Source: Methylosinus sp. C49 (lineage in GTDB: Bacteria; Pseudomonadota; Alphaproteobacteria; Rhizobiales; Beijerinckiaceae). Taken from it: a DNA stretch of 64,000 nt. Where the stretch lies: the NCBI RefSeq assembly GCF_009936375.1, contig NZ_AP022333.1, positions 62,001-126,000 of the forward strand, in the 5' to 3' direction. Positions 63,958-64,000 of this stretch are shown here, in pieces (within the stretch, counting starts at the first letter, position 1; each line of letters opens with the position of its first letter). The notes beneath the pieces were generated by a model. That model was not told the origin of the DNA. It did no database searches and worked only from the letters and a program-made list of their open reading frames with translations. Both the position numbers and the translations under genes were made by a program.

Positions 63958-64000
63958 TCATCGAGTCGGCTCGACGCGGTCGACGCAGGCTCTCTTCGTC
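63958..64000 (-). CDS. Possible C-terminal end of another gene (runs off the window)
   Basis: The last visible minus-strand bases read in one frame as TKRACVDRVEPTR followed by a TGA at 63960-63958, about 40 bp before the next gene. A C-terminal Cys-containing tail of this kind would fit the secreted-protein genes of this region. With only 13 codons visible it cannot be confirmed. Confidence 0.3.
   Translation of the reverse strand, partial: TKRACVDRVEPTR

Overview
The window is high-GC DNA with tightly packed operons, many of them joined by ATGA or TGATG overlaps. The gene content (FecI/FecR, NodT-type efflux, PepSY/TonB iron uptake, heptose sugar genes) suggests an alphaproteobacterium, most likely Hyphomicrobiales of the Methylocystaceae/Beijerinckiaceae kind. 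That placement is inference; there is no rRNA or marker gene to settle it. I saw no tRNA, rRNA, CRISPR array or prophage.

Region 1 (1-10833, all minus strand) is a trans-envelope module. In transcription order it holds a TonB, an STN domain fused to a TonB C-terminal domain, a FecI-type sigma factor and a FecR anti-sigma factor. These are followed by a tightly coupled operon: an FhaC/ShlB-type outer-membrane transporter, a DUF2341-LamG-ExbB fusion, ExbD, a second TonB, a putative porin and a coiled-coil secreted protein cut by the window edge. No secreted TpsA partner and no TonB-dependent receptor is present. This is the best candidate here for an undescribed system.

Region 2 (11364-18821) is a divergent surface-polysaccharide cluster: an AGE-family epimerase, a tiny overlapping ORF, a guanylyltransferase-phosphatase fusion and a glycosyltransferase on minus, then two paralogous GT4 glycosyltransferases and a heptose-7-phosphate kinase on plus. 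It fits synthesis and transfer of GDP-D-glycero-D-manno-heptose.

Region 3 (18880-33235) is a catecholate siderophore locus on minus: receptor, two small membrane proteins, PepSY protein, MbtH, EntF-like NRPS, EntS, EntC, EntE, EntB, EntA. The NRPS has lost most of its condensation domain and is frameshifted, and an IS5/IS427-type element sits exactly at the entA stop codon. Dihydroxybenzoate synthesis looks intact; its assembly into a siderophore does not.

Region 4 (33625-46050) has a decayed IS630 transposase, then a complete MdtABC/NodT-type RND efflux operon and a divergent OmpR/EnvZ-type two-component pair. Region 5 (46051-53613) has IS6 and AraC remnants, a second two-component pair, and a second iron-uptake operon (Cys-rich small protein, TonB receptor, PepSY protein).

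Region 6 (53676-64000) is a run of small, mostly unrecognised secreted proteins. It includes three tandem paralogues, a Tat-exported ankyrin protein and a truncated receiver domain, and surrounds a LuxR-type regulator and a LytS/LytTR pair.
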